Shown here in pieces: positions 35,465-45,184 of a stretch of DNA of 64,000 nt; position 1 is the first letter of the stretch, and the number at the start of each line of letters is the position of its first letter. Source of the stretch: Saprospiraceae bacterium (GTDB lineage Bacteria > Bacteroidota > Bacteroidia > Chitinophagales > Saprospiraceae); assembly GCA_013360405.1 (NCBI GenBank), contig JABWBR010000027.1:1-64000 (forward strand), in the 5' to 3' direction. A model generated the notes under the pieces. It was not told where the DNA came from and did not search any database. It worked only from the letters and a program-made list of their open reading frames with translations. A program made the position numbers and the translations under genes.

Positions 35465-36118
35465 TCAGACCGCTAACTGAGCAATCACCGTCAAATTCCC
35501 CTTCACTACATCGCCGATCTTCACCTTTACCTCGGTATCGAGCGGAAGCAATACATCTACGCGGGAACCGAACGAGATGAAGCCCATTTCGCTGCCCTGG
35601 GTTACCGTTTCGCCCTCTTTGAGGTAATTTTTGATGCGTTTTGCCAGAGCGCCGGCAATCTGCCGCAGCAGCACTTCCCGCTTTCCATTGTCGATCACGA
35701 CCGTGGTGCGCTCGTTTTCAGTAGACGACTTAGGGTGCCAGGCCACCAGGTATTTGCCGGCATGATACGCAATATAGCGCACTACGCCCCCAATGGGATT
35801 GCGATTGACGTGCACATTTAACGGCGACATAAAAATGGACACCTGGAGCCGCTTGTCATTGAAATATTCGGGCTCGTCTACCTCTTCAATCACTACCACT
35901 TTGCCGTCGGCAGGGGCGTAGACCAGGCGGTCGTCCGGGTGTGGGATGACTCGTTTTGGATGGCGGAAAAATTGGAGGATTAGTAAAAAAATCAGAAGTG
36001 AGACTATACCTGCAAACAATAAGATCGCGGGCGCCAGCCAATCCACCAGTAGGAGTATAACGGCCAGCGCACCAAATAGTCCGCCCAAAATTCGATATCC
36101 TTCTCTGTGAATTGTCAT
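35465..36118 (-). CDS. psd: Phosphatidylserine decarboxylase family protein
   Basis: This is a pyruvoyl-dependent enzyme that makes phosphatidylethanolamine. At 217 residues it is the short form. The self-cleavage site is the Ser in ISFGSRVDVLLP (about residues 176-187). An N-terminal hydrophobic hairpin (about 10-48) anchors it, and DRLVYAPADGKVVVIEE and MSPLNVHVNRNPIGGVV are family marks. It sits 13 bases after cdsA, linking two steps of phospholipid synthesis. Confidence 0.94.
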   Translation of the reverse strand: MTIHREGYRILGGLFGALAVILLLVDWLAPAILLFAGIVSLLIFLLILQFFRHPKRVIPHPDDRLVYAPADGKVVVIEEVDEPEYFNDKRLQVSIFMSPLNVHVNRNPIGGVVRYIAYHAGKYLVAWHPKSSTENERTTVVIDNGKREVLLRQIAGALAKRIKNYLKEGETVTQGSEMGFISFGSRVDVLLPLDTEVKVKIGDVVKGNLTVIAQLAV

Positions 36119-36131
36119 TTTGTATGAGGAT

Positions 36132-36962
36132 TTAGGTCAACCAAATCAAATAAGCAGCAGCAAAGGGCAACATAAAGATAAAGGAGTCGAAGCGATCGAG
36201 CAAGCCGCCGTGGCCGGGCAACAATGCGCTGGAATCTTTTTTATGGTAACTGCGCTTAAGCATGGATTCTACCAGGTCGCCCAAGGAACCGAACAACACC
36301 ACGATGAATGCCAACACAAACCAGTCCAGCCCGCTCCACTCCGGAAACCAGTATGCCAATGCGAAAGAAAACAATAGCGTAGCAACAACGCCGCCCAGGG
36401 TTCCTTCCCAGGTCTTTTTGGGCGAAATGCGCGGAAATAACGGCCTTTTCCCCCATAAAGATCCAAACACATACGCGGCCGTGTCATTCATCCAGGTGAG
36501 CAACAGCAAGCTGAAAACCAAATGGGGATGGTACTCGCCCCCTTCAAATGCGATTAGGTTGAGTAAAGCAAAAGGGACCCCGATATATAACATGCCCAGC
36601 ACCAGTGAGGCAACCGATTCGATCGGGCGCTCGGAGCGACTGAACATTTCTGTAATAAACGCCCCCATTACCAATACGACAAGCGCAATTTGCGAGAAGT
36701 CAAGCCCCTCAACCCTGCCCTCCGGCCATACCCAACCTATGCTGATGGCCACCGGCGCCAGCCCCAACACAAAACCCATGAACAGGCGAAGGCCGCGCTG
36801 CGGGGATTCCCGGTGTAGTACGATGCCCAAATATTCTCTCAGGCACAACACACTGATAAGCGCAAAAAGCGCCAGGAAAGTATAGGGACTCGCATAAATG
36901 CCGCCTATCGTTATACTTGTGAAGAGCAAGCCCGTGATGGTTCGCTTAATCAATGTCTGCAT
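36132..36962 (-). CDS. cdsA: Phosphatidate cytidylyltransferase
   Basis: CdsA makes CDP-diacylglycerol from phosphatidate and CTP in the inner membrane. The 276-residue protein has about eight membrane segments. Its C-terminal signature is intact: SPKKTWEGTLGG, then FGSLGDLVESMLKRS, KKDSSALLPGHGGLLDRFD. It is flanked by the CPBP gene (6 bases) and psd (13 bases) in one operon. Confidence 0.95.
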   Translation of the reverse strand: MQTLIKRTITGLLFTSITIGGIYASPYTFLALFALISVLCLREYLGIVLHRESPQRGLRLFMGFVLGLAPVAISIGWVWPEGRVEGLDFSQIALVVLVMGAFITEMFSRSERPIESVASLVLGMLYIGVPFALLNLIAFEGGEYHPHLVFSLLLLTWMNDTAAYVFGSLWGKRPLFPRISPKKTWEGTLGGVVATLLFSFALAYWFPEWSGLDWFVLAFIVVLFGSLGDLVESMLKRSYHKKDSSALLPGHGGLLDRFDSFIFMLPFAAAYLIWLT

Positions 36963-36968
36963 GGCTGT

Positions 36969-37916
36969 TTATTGGCGCTGCAAGTTAGTTTTTTTTAAAT
37001 ATTGGCCTATGGCCATCACCACTACTATTGAGGTGAGCACCATAAGCAGGTTGGGGGATTGTTCTTCCAGCTTTGCTTTGTCGATTTCTTCGGCAAACAA
37101 AAACGTAGCCAACACTTGTACCCCGTTAAACGCAAAATGGGCCCCGATGGCGGGCCACAAACTGCGACTCCACCAGGCAAGGTAGCCGAGTACTACGCCC
37201 AGGGCAAAACGCGGCAAAAAACCCTCAAACTGAAAATGTATGATACTGAATACCAATGCGGTTATGGCTATCGCCAAATGCGGCTGCTTAAACCAGCGCT
37301 CCAATTGCGGCTGTATGACGCCCCGGAACAATAATTCTTCGCCAATAGCAGGTAGTACCGCAACGATGAATATGGAAAGCCAAAATTCACCCGGGCTGTT
37401 CATCACCAACAACGCCTCCACCATATCTTGCGTAGAACTTTCTAACTGACGCCATGCTTCGGGCATGGGGATGTAGGTTTTATTCACCCAATACAACCAC
37501 TGTACCAGCGGAAAAGCGCTGACAATCAATAATACGCCGGCCAATAAATAACGAAAATCCGGCGATTTGTCGATCGCCAAAAACGGAGCCCAGCGGCGCC
37601 GGTACAATACGATCGCGACCGCCAGCGCAGGCAGCGTGAAAGTCGCTATATGCGCCGCTCCGTTTACCCATCTCGACAAATTGCGATCGGCCAGCGGACT
37701 ATCTATATTCAAGGAGTTGATCAGCGTTTCTACCGTGGCGCCGTTGAGCCGGCATATCATTTCGGCCAATAAGGCGCCCAGCACCGAGCCCACCAAAATA
37801 GCCGTGAGCAACAATATCAGGATATATGCGGGCGGCCAGTCATACCGGGCCGGCTCAAACTGATTATCTTCCGGTTCGGGCAGCAAGTCAGTATTTTCTG
37901 CTTGTAGCTCATCCAT
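36969..37916 (-). CDS. CPBP family intramembrane metalloprotease
   Basis: The 315-residue membrane protein (about eight helices) has the CPBP/Abi motifs: EExxxR in GEELLFRGVIQPQLERW, a second motif FQFEGFLPRFALGVVLGYL and a third HFAFNGVQ. The zinc-site residues are kept. Members process prenylated proteins or act as immunity proteins; the role here is unknown. It opens the operon with cdsA, psd and dinB. Confidence 0.9.
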   Translation of the reverse strand: MDELQAENTDLLPEPEDNQFEPARYDWPPAYILILLLTAILVGSVLGALLAEMICRLNGATVETLINSLNIDSPLADRNLSRWVNGAAHIATFTLPALAVAIVLYRRRWAPFLAIDKSPDFRYLLAGVLLIVSAFPLVQWLYWVNKTYIPMPEAWRQLESSTQDMVEALLVMNSPGEFWLSIFIVAVLPAIGEELLFRGVIQPQLERWFKQPHLAIAITALVFSIIHFQFEGFLPRFALGVVLGYLAWWSRSLWPAIGAHFAFNGVQVLATFLFAEEIDKAKLEEQSPNLLMVLTSIVVVMAIGQYLKKTNLQRQ

Positions 37917-37961
37917 ATCACTTTTTTGGCAAAGGTAATTATTACTAATAAATGAAGGCGA

Positions 37962-39257
37962 TTAGTGAAACGACAGGTACATTTTCGCCAGTACCTCCGG
38001 CTGATAAACCTCCAAGCGGCCCCGCAGCGTCTCGGATGGCACGGTTTGGCCGTTTTGTTGTTTCAAAAAATCGTGGAGTTGCTTTGCCAGCGCATCTATA
38101 TTTACACCCGTTTTCCACACCAGGGGCAAATGCAAAGGGTAATCGCCCATAAATTCGGTAAACGGATCATTTTCATGATAGCAAATATTGACAATAGGTA
38201 ATCCGCTTGCCAGGTAATCTACGCATTTGCTGGGCAAGTGGTAGGTCGTGGTATTGCTCACATTGATCAGCACATCGGCTGCCCACATGGCCTGGGCTGC
38301 AGCATGCCGGGGTACCAGACCGTGAAATTTCAGCACGGGTTGCAGTCGTGCATAACGCTGAAAAGCCGGCAAAAAAGCGGGCGCTATTTCACCGTAGAAG
38401 TGCAACTGAAGGCGATGGCGCCATTCAGGATACAACGCCAGCAACCGGTCAAACAAGGCCAACAAGGCATCGGGTGTGCGGATGCGGTGGTAAAAGGCGC
38501 CAAAGTAGGCCAGGTGAAGGAGATCATCGGTCTTTCGGATAAGTCCCCGTTCCGGCATTGGCAGGCTGTATACCGGCGGCGCCACGCTGATCTTGTCGGC
38601 CAGCCATGGAAAAATCTCCAGGTAACGCTGCCGGGCTTGTTCAACGGTCACGGTCACCGCATTGGCTTGTTGCAACGCCTTACCTTCGGCGTAATAATTC
38701 AAGCGCCGGTATAAGCTAAAATTATTGACATAAAATTCTTCCGAAAAACAAAAAGGATCTTCGATGTCCATCACCCAACGCAGGGTAGAAAACTGGCGTT
38801 TGACGGCCCCCGCAATGAGATGCGCGGTAAAAGGCAATCCCACGCTGATCATCAAATCAAAATCGTGTTTGGACTGCAAGTCGAGTGCAGCACGCCTGCC
38901 GGGCAGGTACCACAGGCACCGGCCGTCGGGCCAATACAAGCTTCTCCAGGTCAGGTCGATGAATTTTTCCAGGGTGCGGCGCAGCCGCCCTTGCCGGGCC
39001 GGGTGGTCGCCGCCGGCCTCGCCACGCCGCCGTTGCAGTCCCAGCAAATTGTAAACCCAGTCGAGCAGCGAGTTCTGGCCGCTGCGATGCACCCACACAC
39101 CGTCGAGATTTTCAAGCACAGAGCTCCCGCTACGGCGCGTACACAGCACGTGGACTTCATGGCCCTGCGCTACCCATTGCGCAGCGATAGCCGCCCAGCG
39201 AAACACGTTGGGATTTATCGCGGGGTGATAGGTGGCTGTGATGACGAGGAAACGCAT
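37962..39257 (-). CDS. GT4-like glycosyltransferase
   Basis: The 431-residue product has the GT-B glycosyltransferase layout: N-terminal acceptor domain (MRFLVITATYHPAINPNVFR, HEVHVLCTRR) and C-terminal nucleotide-sugar domain with LAYFGAFYHRIRTPDALLAL, LKFHGLVPR, WAADVLINVSNTTTYHLPSKCVDYLASGLPIV. It most likely adds a sugar during surface-polysaccharide assembly. Its start lies 43 bases inside the 3' end of the upstream membrane gene, so the two are probably translationally coupled. Confidence 0.88.
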   Translation of the reverse strand: MRFLVITATYHPAINPNVFRWAAIAAQWVAQGHEVHVLCTRRSGSSVLENLDGVWVHRSGQNSLLDWVYNLLGLQRRRGEAGGDHPARQGRLRRTLEKFIDLTWRSLYWPDGRCLWYLPGRRAALDLQSKHDFDLMISVGLPFTAHLIAGAVKRQFSTLRWVMDIEDPFCFSEEFYVNNFSLYRRLNYYAEGKALQQANAVTVTVEQARQRYLEIFPWLADKISVAPPVYSLPMPERGLIRKTDDLLHLAYFGAFYHRIRTPDALLALFDRLLALYPEWRHRLQLHFYGEIAPAFLPAFQRYARLQPVLKFHGLVPRHAAAQAMWAADVLINVSNTTTYHLPSKCVDYLASGLPIVNICYHENDPFTEFMGDYPLHLPLVWKTGVNIDALAKQLHDFLKQQNGQTVPSETLRGRLEVYQPEVLAKMYLSFH

Positions 39258-41185
39258 GGCCTTTTTAGTATAAGCAATTGGGTACGGGAATAAGGTTCAA
39301 CGAGAAGGGTATCTGTACACGCCAATATTCCCCGGGGCGCCGTCGTGCCGTTTTCCACCAATACATAGTCGACGCCGTAGCGGTCCACAAATGCTAATTG
39401 CGCCGCTGCATAATCCGAGTATTCTCCCGATTTTTTTTGATCGTCCAAAAAACGATAAAAAGGTGAATTGGCAATGGCTGTTTTGCGCTCAGGGAAGGGC
39501 AGTTGCTCCAAGTCTACGGGCACAGCCAGGTCATTGGCCCAGCGCCCCGGGCCGGTGGCCTTGAGCAGGTTGCAAATATAACACATCCGGGGATCGGCGG
39601 AATAAGTGGTTGTCAAGGAAGGGTTTTGAAAATACACGCCGATGGGGTTTTTATTTGTTAATAAAATAGAAACTTTTGCTGCAAATGTTTTGTCAACCGC
39701 ACTATCGCGCTGGTGAAACGAGGTGAACAATACCGCGAATGCCACAATGGCCTGTATCGTCGCCAAGCCCAAAGCTACGCGTTTCCACCATCCCGCCCAA
39801 TTATAATACCACAGCAATCCCACTCCAAATACAATTCCTAATTGCGAAACCGGATTGTAAGTAAGTATGTGAAATTGAAACCCTTCGCTAAAGTGATTCA
39901 TACACGCTGCCGTCAGGGTGCTAAAAAACAACAGCAAAATAGCCGATACGCCCACTTCCCATTGCCGGGCGAGTATTTTTTTTCTTTTGTAAAATAATAA
40001 TCCAAATATCAGGTACAAGGGAAAATAACTGATCAAATGCCGCACCGGCGTAGCCGTCATTCGGCGCAAAAACCAATAGGCGTAAGAGTGCCCTTCGCGC
40101 GGCGCTGTCGGGTCGGATGAGGTATCAAAGTTGCCCAGAAAATAATAACATGCCGCTATGAACAACGCTGGAAATAACAACGCAAAAACCCCGCTAATAC
40201 TCGTTGTTGGGTTAGCGTTTACCGCTAACCTAGTCGTTGGGTTAGCGTTTACCGCTAACCTTGATTTAAAAAAAATAGTCATTATGAAAAACGCCGGTAA
40301 TACGATGGGTGCGTATAACACATTGGCCAGGGGAATAAAAGCCGCCACGAGGATAGCGTAAGGTCGCAAACCGTGTAACCACAAAATCCAGATCATGGCC
40401 AGGGGGATGCTCAGCAGGGCAATTTTGGGGGAAGTGAGGATATTCAGACTATGTGCGTGCAGAAATTTATAAACCGGCGCCAGGCAGCCGTGAAGAAAAA
40501 CGCCGAAAAAGGCTATCGTCAGCTCGGGCCAGGCCAGGGGCCCGCTGCGCCGGGCAGCTACCCTGCACAACGCCAATAACCCTGAAAAACCGATGGATAC
40601 CATCACCGGAATGAAGCAATAAATGTATATCGCCAGGGCATTTTCTCCACCCGACCATGAATTGATAGCCACTGCATACCACGAATCGGCGTAATGATAG
40701 GGCTGCACAAGTCCCCGCGCCGATACGTCGAACAATTCGTACCAGGGCCAGGATACTTCCACGCCGGCTTTGGGCAGATATTCTATCATGGCAGCGTACA
40801 CGCCGTAGTCGCAATACGACAGCCAGGTTAAATCAGGATCAAAATATCGGTTGCGAATAAATTGAAAGCCAATTGTGCTAAACAAAATAAACAACCCCGC
40901 CAACCCCTCTCGCCACTCCAGAGAAAACCGCACCGGCTGACTTTCACGTCGGTTTGTCAACCAGGCCCACAGGTAAAGCACTGCTGCACCGCTTAAAATA
41001 GTAATTCCCCCTGTGTAATACAAAGCGGTAAGCGTAGTCAGCCCAATCCACCCCAATGCCATTTTAAAAAAAAACACAGAAGCCCCCTCCAACTTCCGCT
41101 GCCCGCTAAACGGCAACCATAGCGCCCACCCTGCTGCGTAGGTCAGCAACCAGGAGAGGAAAGCGGTGGTCAAGAAATTCTGCAT
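39215..41185 (-). CDS. Large multipass membrane protein of the glycan cluster
   Basis: The 656-residue protein has ten or more hydrophobic helices through residue 520 and a soluble tail (about 530-656). I do not recognise a family; its place between glycosyltransferases suggests a GT-C-type transferase or polymerase. An exact 10-residue tandem duplication (RLAVNANPTT twice) lies in a loop at about residues 310-328, encoded by a palindromic 30-base repeat (40206-40260). The ATG at 41185 follows a word array that could influence expression. Confidence 0.75.
   Translation of the reverse strand: MQNFLTTAFLSWLLTYAAGWALWLPFSGQRKLEGASVFFFKMALGWIGLTTLTALYYTGGITILSGAAVLYLWAWLTNRRESQPVRFSLEWREGLAGLFILFSTIGFQFIRNRYFDPDLTWLSYCDYGVYAAMIEYLPKAGVEVSWPWYELFDVSARGLVQPYHYADSWYAVAINSWSGGENALAIYIYCFIPVMVSIGFSGLLALCRVAARRSGPLAWPELTIAFFGVFLHGCLAPVYKFLHAHSLNILTSPKIALLSIPLAMIWILWLHGLRPYAILVAAFIPLANVLYAPIVLPAFFIMTIFFKSRLAVNANPTTRLAVNANPTTSISGVFALLFPALFIAACYYFLGNFDTSSDPTAPREGHSYAYWFLRRMTATPVRHLISYFPLYLIFGLLFYKRKKILARQWEVGVSAILLLFFSTLTAACMNHFSEGFQFHILTYNPVSQLGIVFGVGLLWYYNWAGWWKRVALGLATIQAIVAFAVLFTSFHQRDSAVDKTFAAKVSILLTNKNPIGVYFQNPSLTTTYSADPRMCYICNLLKATGPGRWANDLAVPVDLEQLPFPERKTAIANSPFYRFLDDQKKSGEYSDYAAAQLAFVDRYGVDYVLVENGTTAPRGILACTDTLLVEPYSRTQLLILKRPCVSSSSQPPITPR
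40206..40260. repeat. Palindromic 30-base tandem repeat inside a coding region
   Basis: Two copies, 30 bases apart, of a 25-base unit whose centre is GGTTAGCG-TTTAC-CGCTAACC, a perfect 8-bp inverted repeat. Both copies are read in frame as RLAVNANPTT by the minus-strand gene. The wording resembles the cgctaaaccctaacgc run at 62240-62272. Confidence 0.8.
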
Positions 41186-41189
41186 AGTT

Positions 41190-41553
41190 CAATGTGCTGA
41201 TGAGTTAATGTGCTGATTATTTAATGTGCTGATTAGTTAATGTGCTGATGTGCTGATTAGTTAATGTGCTGATGTGCTGATTAGTTAATGTGCTGATGTG
41301 CTAATTTGCTAATTTGCTGATTAGTTAATTTGCTGATTAGTTAATGTGCTGATGTGCTAATTTGCTGATTAGTTAATGTGCTGATGTGCTAATTTGCTGA
41401 TGTGCTGATAATATATTAATAATTAGCAAATCAGCAAATCAGCAAATCAGCAAATCAGCAAATTAGCAAATTAGCAAATTAGCAAATTAGCAAATTAGCA
41501 AATTAGCAAATTAGCAAATTAGCACATCAGCAAATCAGCAAATTAGCACATCA
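41190..41553. repeat. Large inverted word-array (gtgctgat / atcagca, gcaaatta)
   Basis: The left arm (about 41190-41408) consists of octamers such as gtgctgat and gattagttaat; the right arm (about 41426-41553) consists of gcaaatca and gcaaatta units, the reverse complement. The loop is A+T-rich (ataatatattaataatt). The right arm ends in acatca, whose TCA is the TGA stop of the next minus-strand gene. It fills the whole gap between two glycan genes; no gene lies inside. Confidence 0.8.
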
Positions 41554-42798
41554 ACCCCGAATAATAACCCTATTATCCAGCACATACCCCATCCAGCACA
41601 GCAGCATAGGCAATATCACCGACAACATGCGCGGATAGGCGCTCAGCAGGGTACTTCCCGCCAAATATATAACTCCTGCCGCGAATAATATCTTGATAGC
41701 GGCAGGCATCTGTCGCCAGAGAGAAGGGGTATACCACAGACAAAACAGCATCAGCGTAAAAACGATAGCCCCCGGAACCAATCTGACGAGATAGTGAAGT
41801 TTGAGCCCTACGTAAGAAATCGGAAACCCAAAAAACATCCGGCTCACATTGGCCAGGCAGTTGAGGGCGTATTTGCCGGGGTGGGCTTTGATGTTAGCTA
41901 TCGCCTTTTGTTTAAATGCGTCATCTCTGGCCGGGCCTTCGTACAGGTATATTTCGTCAAAATCGGCCTGGTGGTTGGCTTTCAGGGCTGCGGTGGCGGC
42001 GTCGCCCAACGCCATTCCTTGATAATACCCCACAAATCGCTCGTTATTCCAGTCGCCGTATTCATCCGGATAAGGCGTGCTCATCCAATACAAACTCATG
42101 CCTCCCGAATCGCTCCAGTAGTACCAACGACCGGTGAGTTGGTAAGTATAAAATAGATAGGGCAACACGACCAGATAGGCAATGCCGAAGATCGCCAGGG
42201 ACTTTCCGGCGTTCTGGGATTTTATTTTTATTAAAATGAAAACCAAAACAAGGGGAAAAACATAGGCGAAAATGACTTTGGTAAGCAGCAGCCAGCCCCA
42301 GATCAATCCGGCCTTCCAGACGCCTTTGCCGTCCTTTAGGGTTTTTATTGTAAAATAGGCGGCCAAGGTCGCTAACAAGGTGGCAAAAGTATCCGACAAC
42401 ACATAGGGCAGCGTTTCATATGCGGTGAAATACAATCCCCAGCCGATGGTCAAGGCCAGGGCGGCCCGCCTGTGCAGGAATAAAGTGAGCGTTTTAAATA
42501 AAAAAACTACCGACAGGTACTGAAACACCGAATTAGCCAGTAATATGACAAAACGAGGCGCCCCAACGGCCACCAAAGGCGCAATGGCGATCGGATAGCC
42601 GGGGCCGTTCCACAAACTGAAGCCTTCTTTTGGCGAATAATACCCCTGCAATAAATTGCCCGCAAACTCCAGGTAGCGCCCCTCATCGCCCATTAAATCT
42701 TCTGAAACCGACAACAACACGATCCCGGTATATAAGGCCAGGAAAGGCGAAAATCGTACCCAGGTGCTTCGTCGTAATTGATTGATTGTCATTCGCAA
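41551..42798 (-). CDS. GT39-like membrane glycosyltransferase
   Basis: The 415-residue protein has about nine membrane helices and a first periplasmic loop with the catalytic-type acidic pair in SEDLMGDEGRYLEFAGNLLQG, followed by GFSLWNGPGYPIAIAPLV, as in GT-C (PMT/ArnT-like) enzymes using polyprenyl-phosphate sugars. A periplasmic insertion (about 235-300) precedes the last helices. It fits a cluster building surface glycan. Its stop codon comes from the word array. Confidence 0.85.
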   Translation of the reverse strand: MRMTINQLRRSTWVRFSPFLALYTGIVLLSVSEDLMGDEGRYLEFAGNLLQGYYSPKEGFSLWNGPGYPIAIAPLVAVGAPRFVILLANSVFQYLSVVFLFKTLTLFLHRRAALALTIGWGLYFTAYETLPYVLSDTFATLLATLAAYFTIKTLKDGKGVWKAGLIWGWLLLTKVIFAYVFPLVLVFILIKIKSQNAGKSLAIFGIAYLVVLPYLFYTYQLTGRWYYWSDSGGMSLYWMSTPYPDEYGDWNNERFVGYYQGMALGDAATAALKANHQADFDEIYLYEGPARDDAFKQKAIANIKAHPGKYALNCLANVSRMFFGFPISYVGLKLHYLVRLVPGAIVFTLMLFCLWYTPSLWRQMPAAIKILFAAGVIYLAGSTLLSAYPRMLSVILPMLLCWMGYVLDNRVIIRG

Positions 42799-42853
42799 CT
42801 ATTTAAACACTTACACTTTTTCTTGCTAACTTTGCGATTGATACCAAGCCTTA

Positions 42854-42955
42854 GTGGTACTTCGTGCCCTTAGAGCCTTTGTGTTGAAAAACAGGAGCAT
42901 AAAGCTATTTTTTTAACACAAAGACTCAAAAGCCACACAAAGGCACAAAAGTTAT
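42854..42955. repeat. Imperfect inverted repeat (agcctttgtgtt / aacacaaagactc)
   Basis: Left-arm words (42854-42890, cttagagcctttgtgtt) face their reverse complements (42908-42955, aacacaaagactcaaaag and cacaaaggcac). It lies between two minus-strand glycan genes. A plus-strand TAACTTTG (42827-42834) has no plus-strand gene after it. Confidence 0.55.
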
Positions 42956-43003
42956 GTTCCTTTTTTTTCTTTCAAGGAACCGAGCAAATAAAAATGGTCC
43001 GTA

Positions 43004-44233
43004 TTACGTAGTTTTTAATAAGTGCGTCACTATTTTCCAATAGGTAAAAACTACTAATATCACCTGCACTGCCACCAGCGCCCCAATCGCCGTATTAATA
43101 CCGTAGGCGCTACCCCAGGCCAGCGCCAGCCACCACAGGGGCGCCTGTGCTAAAGCCATCCAAAACCACCAATGAATACGCCCTGTAGCCAACAGCAGGT
43201 TATCTACCGGATGCAAAAACACCTGACAAATACCCCATAAACACATTATGCGAAACAGCGGCGCAGCTTCTTCCCAGCCGGGCCCTGCATACAACCTCAG
43301 CACAAATGGCGCCAAAACGAAAAGCAGTGCATACCCAGGAAAAAGCAGTGATAAGCTTAGCCTCAGCATGCTATAATAACTGGCTCTCAATTCCCCCGCT
43401 TGTCGTTGCCGGCTGGAAAACACCGGAAAAGCTACTTTTTCGATAGCCGTAGCCAACAAACCCGCCGGCCGCAGTAACAGCCGTTTGACCACATCGTAGC
43501 GGCCCAGCACCTCCAGTCCCAGAAAATGCCCCACGAGCAATACGTCGAGTTGAGCCAGGGCAAATGTAGCCAAACGCTCGGCCCAGTGCCGGCTGCCAAA
43601 ATCGAGATACGGGCGCAAGCTTTTCCAATCAAATCGCCAGGCAGGACGAAATATTGACCAGCCGCGCCAAACGACCCAACACCCTTCTACCAGATACCGC
43701 GCCAAATACCCCGCCACCAAAGCCCAGGGCCCCGCCTGGTAGCAGGCTACGGCCAAAGCCGCGATAAACCCGGCTATTCCTCCCAGCATTTCTCCCCAGC
43801 TCAACACCTCAAAATGCAAATGCTTTTGCAAAAGAGACTTAAATTGCACACTGATGCCCTGTACAAGCAAAGCCAGGGCGTACAGCCGGGTTACAGGCGC
43901 CAGTTCGGGCCGGTGGTAATAAGCTGCCAAGCCTTCACCGGCCAGACCGGCCGCCAGGCACAACACACCCCCCAAAACCACATTAAACCAAAATAAGGAA
44001 TACAGCGCTAACGGCGTATTTTCCTCCCGCTGGATGATAGCCGCGTTAATGCCGGCGATTTGAAGCTGTAAGAGGATATTGACCGCTACGCCTGCCAGCG
44101 CTACAAGCGCAAAATCGGCAGGCGATAGCAGGCGAGCCAGCACGCCTACCAACGCCAACTGCAAAACCGCCGTAAACGCCGTAGCCGACGCCGACCAGCG
44201 AAAACCCCGAAACCAATGCCCTTGTTCCGCCAT
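43004..44233 (-). CDS. Wzx-type oligosaccharide flippase
   Basis: From the ATG at 44233 (MAEQGHWFRGFRWSASATAF) the product is 409 residues. It has about twelve membrane helices, the signature LARLLSPADFALVALAGVAV at the N-terminus, and GSRHWAERLATFALAQLDVLLVGHFLG in the middle. It flips undecaprenyl-linked glycan to the periplasm. A longer frame to 44299 would overlap the divergent neighbour. The two genes start base-to-base (CAT|ATG at 44231-44236). Confidence 0.88.
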   Translation of the reverse strand: MAEQGHWFRGFRWSASATAFTAVLQLALVGVLARLLSPADFALVALAGVAVNILLQLQIAGINAAIIQREENTPLALYSLFWFNVVLGGVLCLAAGLAGEGLAAYYHRPELAPVTRLYALALLVQGISVQFKSLLQKHLHFEVLSWGEMLGGIAGFIAALAVACYQAGPWALVAGYLARYLVEGCWVVWRGWSIFRPAWRFDWKSLRPYLDFGSRHWAERLATFALAQLDVLLVGHFLGLEVLGRYDVVKRLLLRPAGLLATAIEKVAFPVFSSRQRQAGELRASYYSMLRLSLSLLFPGYALLFVLAPFVLRLYAGPGWEEAAPLFRIMCLWGICQVFLHPVDNLLLATGRIHWWFWMALAQAPLWWLALAWGSAYGINTAIGALVAVQVILVVFTYWKIVTHLLKTT

Positions 44234-45184
44234 ATGATGGATAACAAAAGAAAATATACCCAATTCTGCCAGTCCGCCCGGCTCCCCCTGCACATGCAAC
44301 CCTGGTGGCTCGATGCCGTTTGCACGGGCGGCAGTTGGGACGTATCGCTCGCCTTCGACGCCGAAGGCCGCATCTGCGGCGCCCTACCCTACTACCTCAC
44401 CCGGGCCTTCGGACTGCAATTTATCAAAATGCCTCCGCTTACCGATTATATCGGCCCCTGGATACAACCCGCCGAGAACCGCATCGCAAAACAGGAAAGA
44501 CTTTACGCCTATGAAAAACAAGTCATTACCGACCTCGTGGAAGGGCTTCCAAATGTCCATTTTTTTAACCAGCAATATTATTCTTCTTTCACCAACTGGC
44601 TGCCGTTTTACTGGAAGGGTTACCGCCAGACGACCTATTACACCTATATTATTGACAATTTAACAAACCTCGACGCCATTTATGAGGGCTTCAAAAATAC
44701 GGTGCGCACCGACATCAAAAAAGCAGAAAACCAGGTCAATATAGTCACCGGCGACAACCCCGGCCCCATTTACCAACTACATCCGCAACGCGATTTTGCC
44801 GTGTCTCGCGAGGTATTCAACCGGCTCGATCAGGCGCTTGCCCAGCGAAATCAGCGGCGCATATTCCTTGCCCAAGACTACCATACCGGCGAAGATATTG
44901 CCGGATTGTACGTAACCTGGGACCACCACACGGCTTATTTTATGCTCGCCGCCATCAAAGAAACGCGCCGGCAAAGCGCAGCCCTGCACCTGTTGTATTG
45001 GGAAGCTATACGTCAAATGGCCGGCTTGGTACAACAAATAGACCTCTGCGGCAGCATCCTGCCCGGCCCCGAGCGCTTCTCGCGCTCACTGGGCGCCCGG
45101 CAGGCGCCCCATTTTCGAGTATACAAAACCGGCAACAATTTCCTGAAAATCATTAGCTTATTATTAAAAAAAGGCTATGACTAA
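44234..45184 (+). CDS. FemAB/GNAT-like acyltransferase
   Basis: The product (316 residues from 44234) matches the FemX/GNAT-like fold of lipid II aminoacyl- and related transferases, with LPLHMQPWWLDAVCTGG and PYYLTRAFGLQFIKMPPLTDYIGPW near the start and VYKTGNNFLKIISLLL at the end. It probably modifies a surface glycan. Alternatives are the ATGs at 44216 and 44237. It overlaps the next gene by eight bases. Confidence 0.82.
   Translation: MMDNKRKYTQFCQSARLPLHMQPWWLDAVCTGGSWDVSLAFDAEGRICGALPYYLTRAFGLQFIKMPPLTDYIGPWIQPAENRIAKQERLYAYEKQVITDLVEGLPNVHFFNQQYYSSFTNWLPFYWKGYRQTTYYTYIIDNLTNLDAIYEGFKNTVRTDIKKAENQVNIVTGDNPGPIYQLHPQRDFAVSREVFNRLDQALAQRNQRRIFLAQDYHTGEDIAGLYVTWDHHTAYFMLAAIKETRRQSAALHLLYWEAIRQMAGLVQQIDLCGSILPGPERFSRSLGARQAPHFRVYKTGNNFLKIISLLLKKGYD

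Noticed and set aside
41190-41553. Regular short repeats resembling a CRISPR array.
   Set aside because: Units are 8 bases with no unique spacers, and there are no cas genes; it is an inverted word array.
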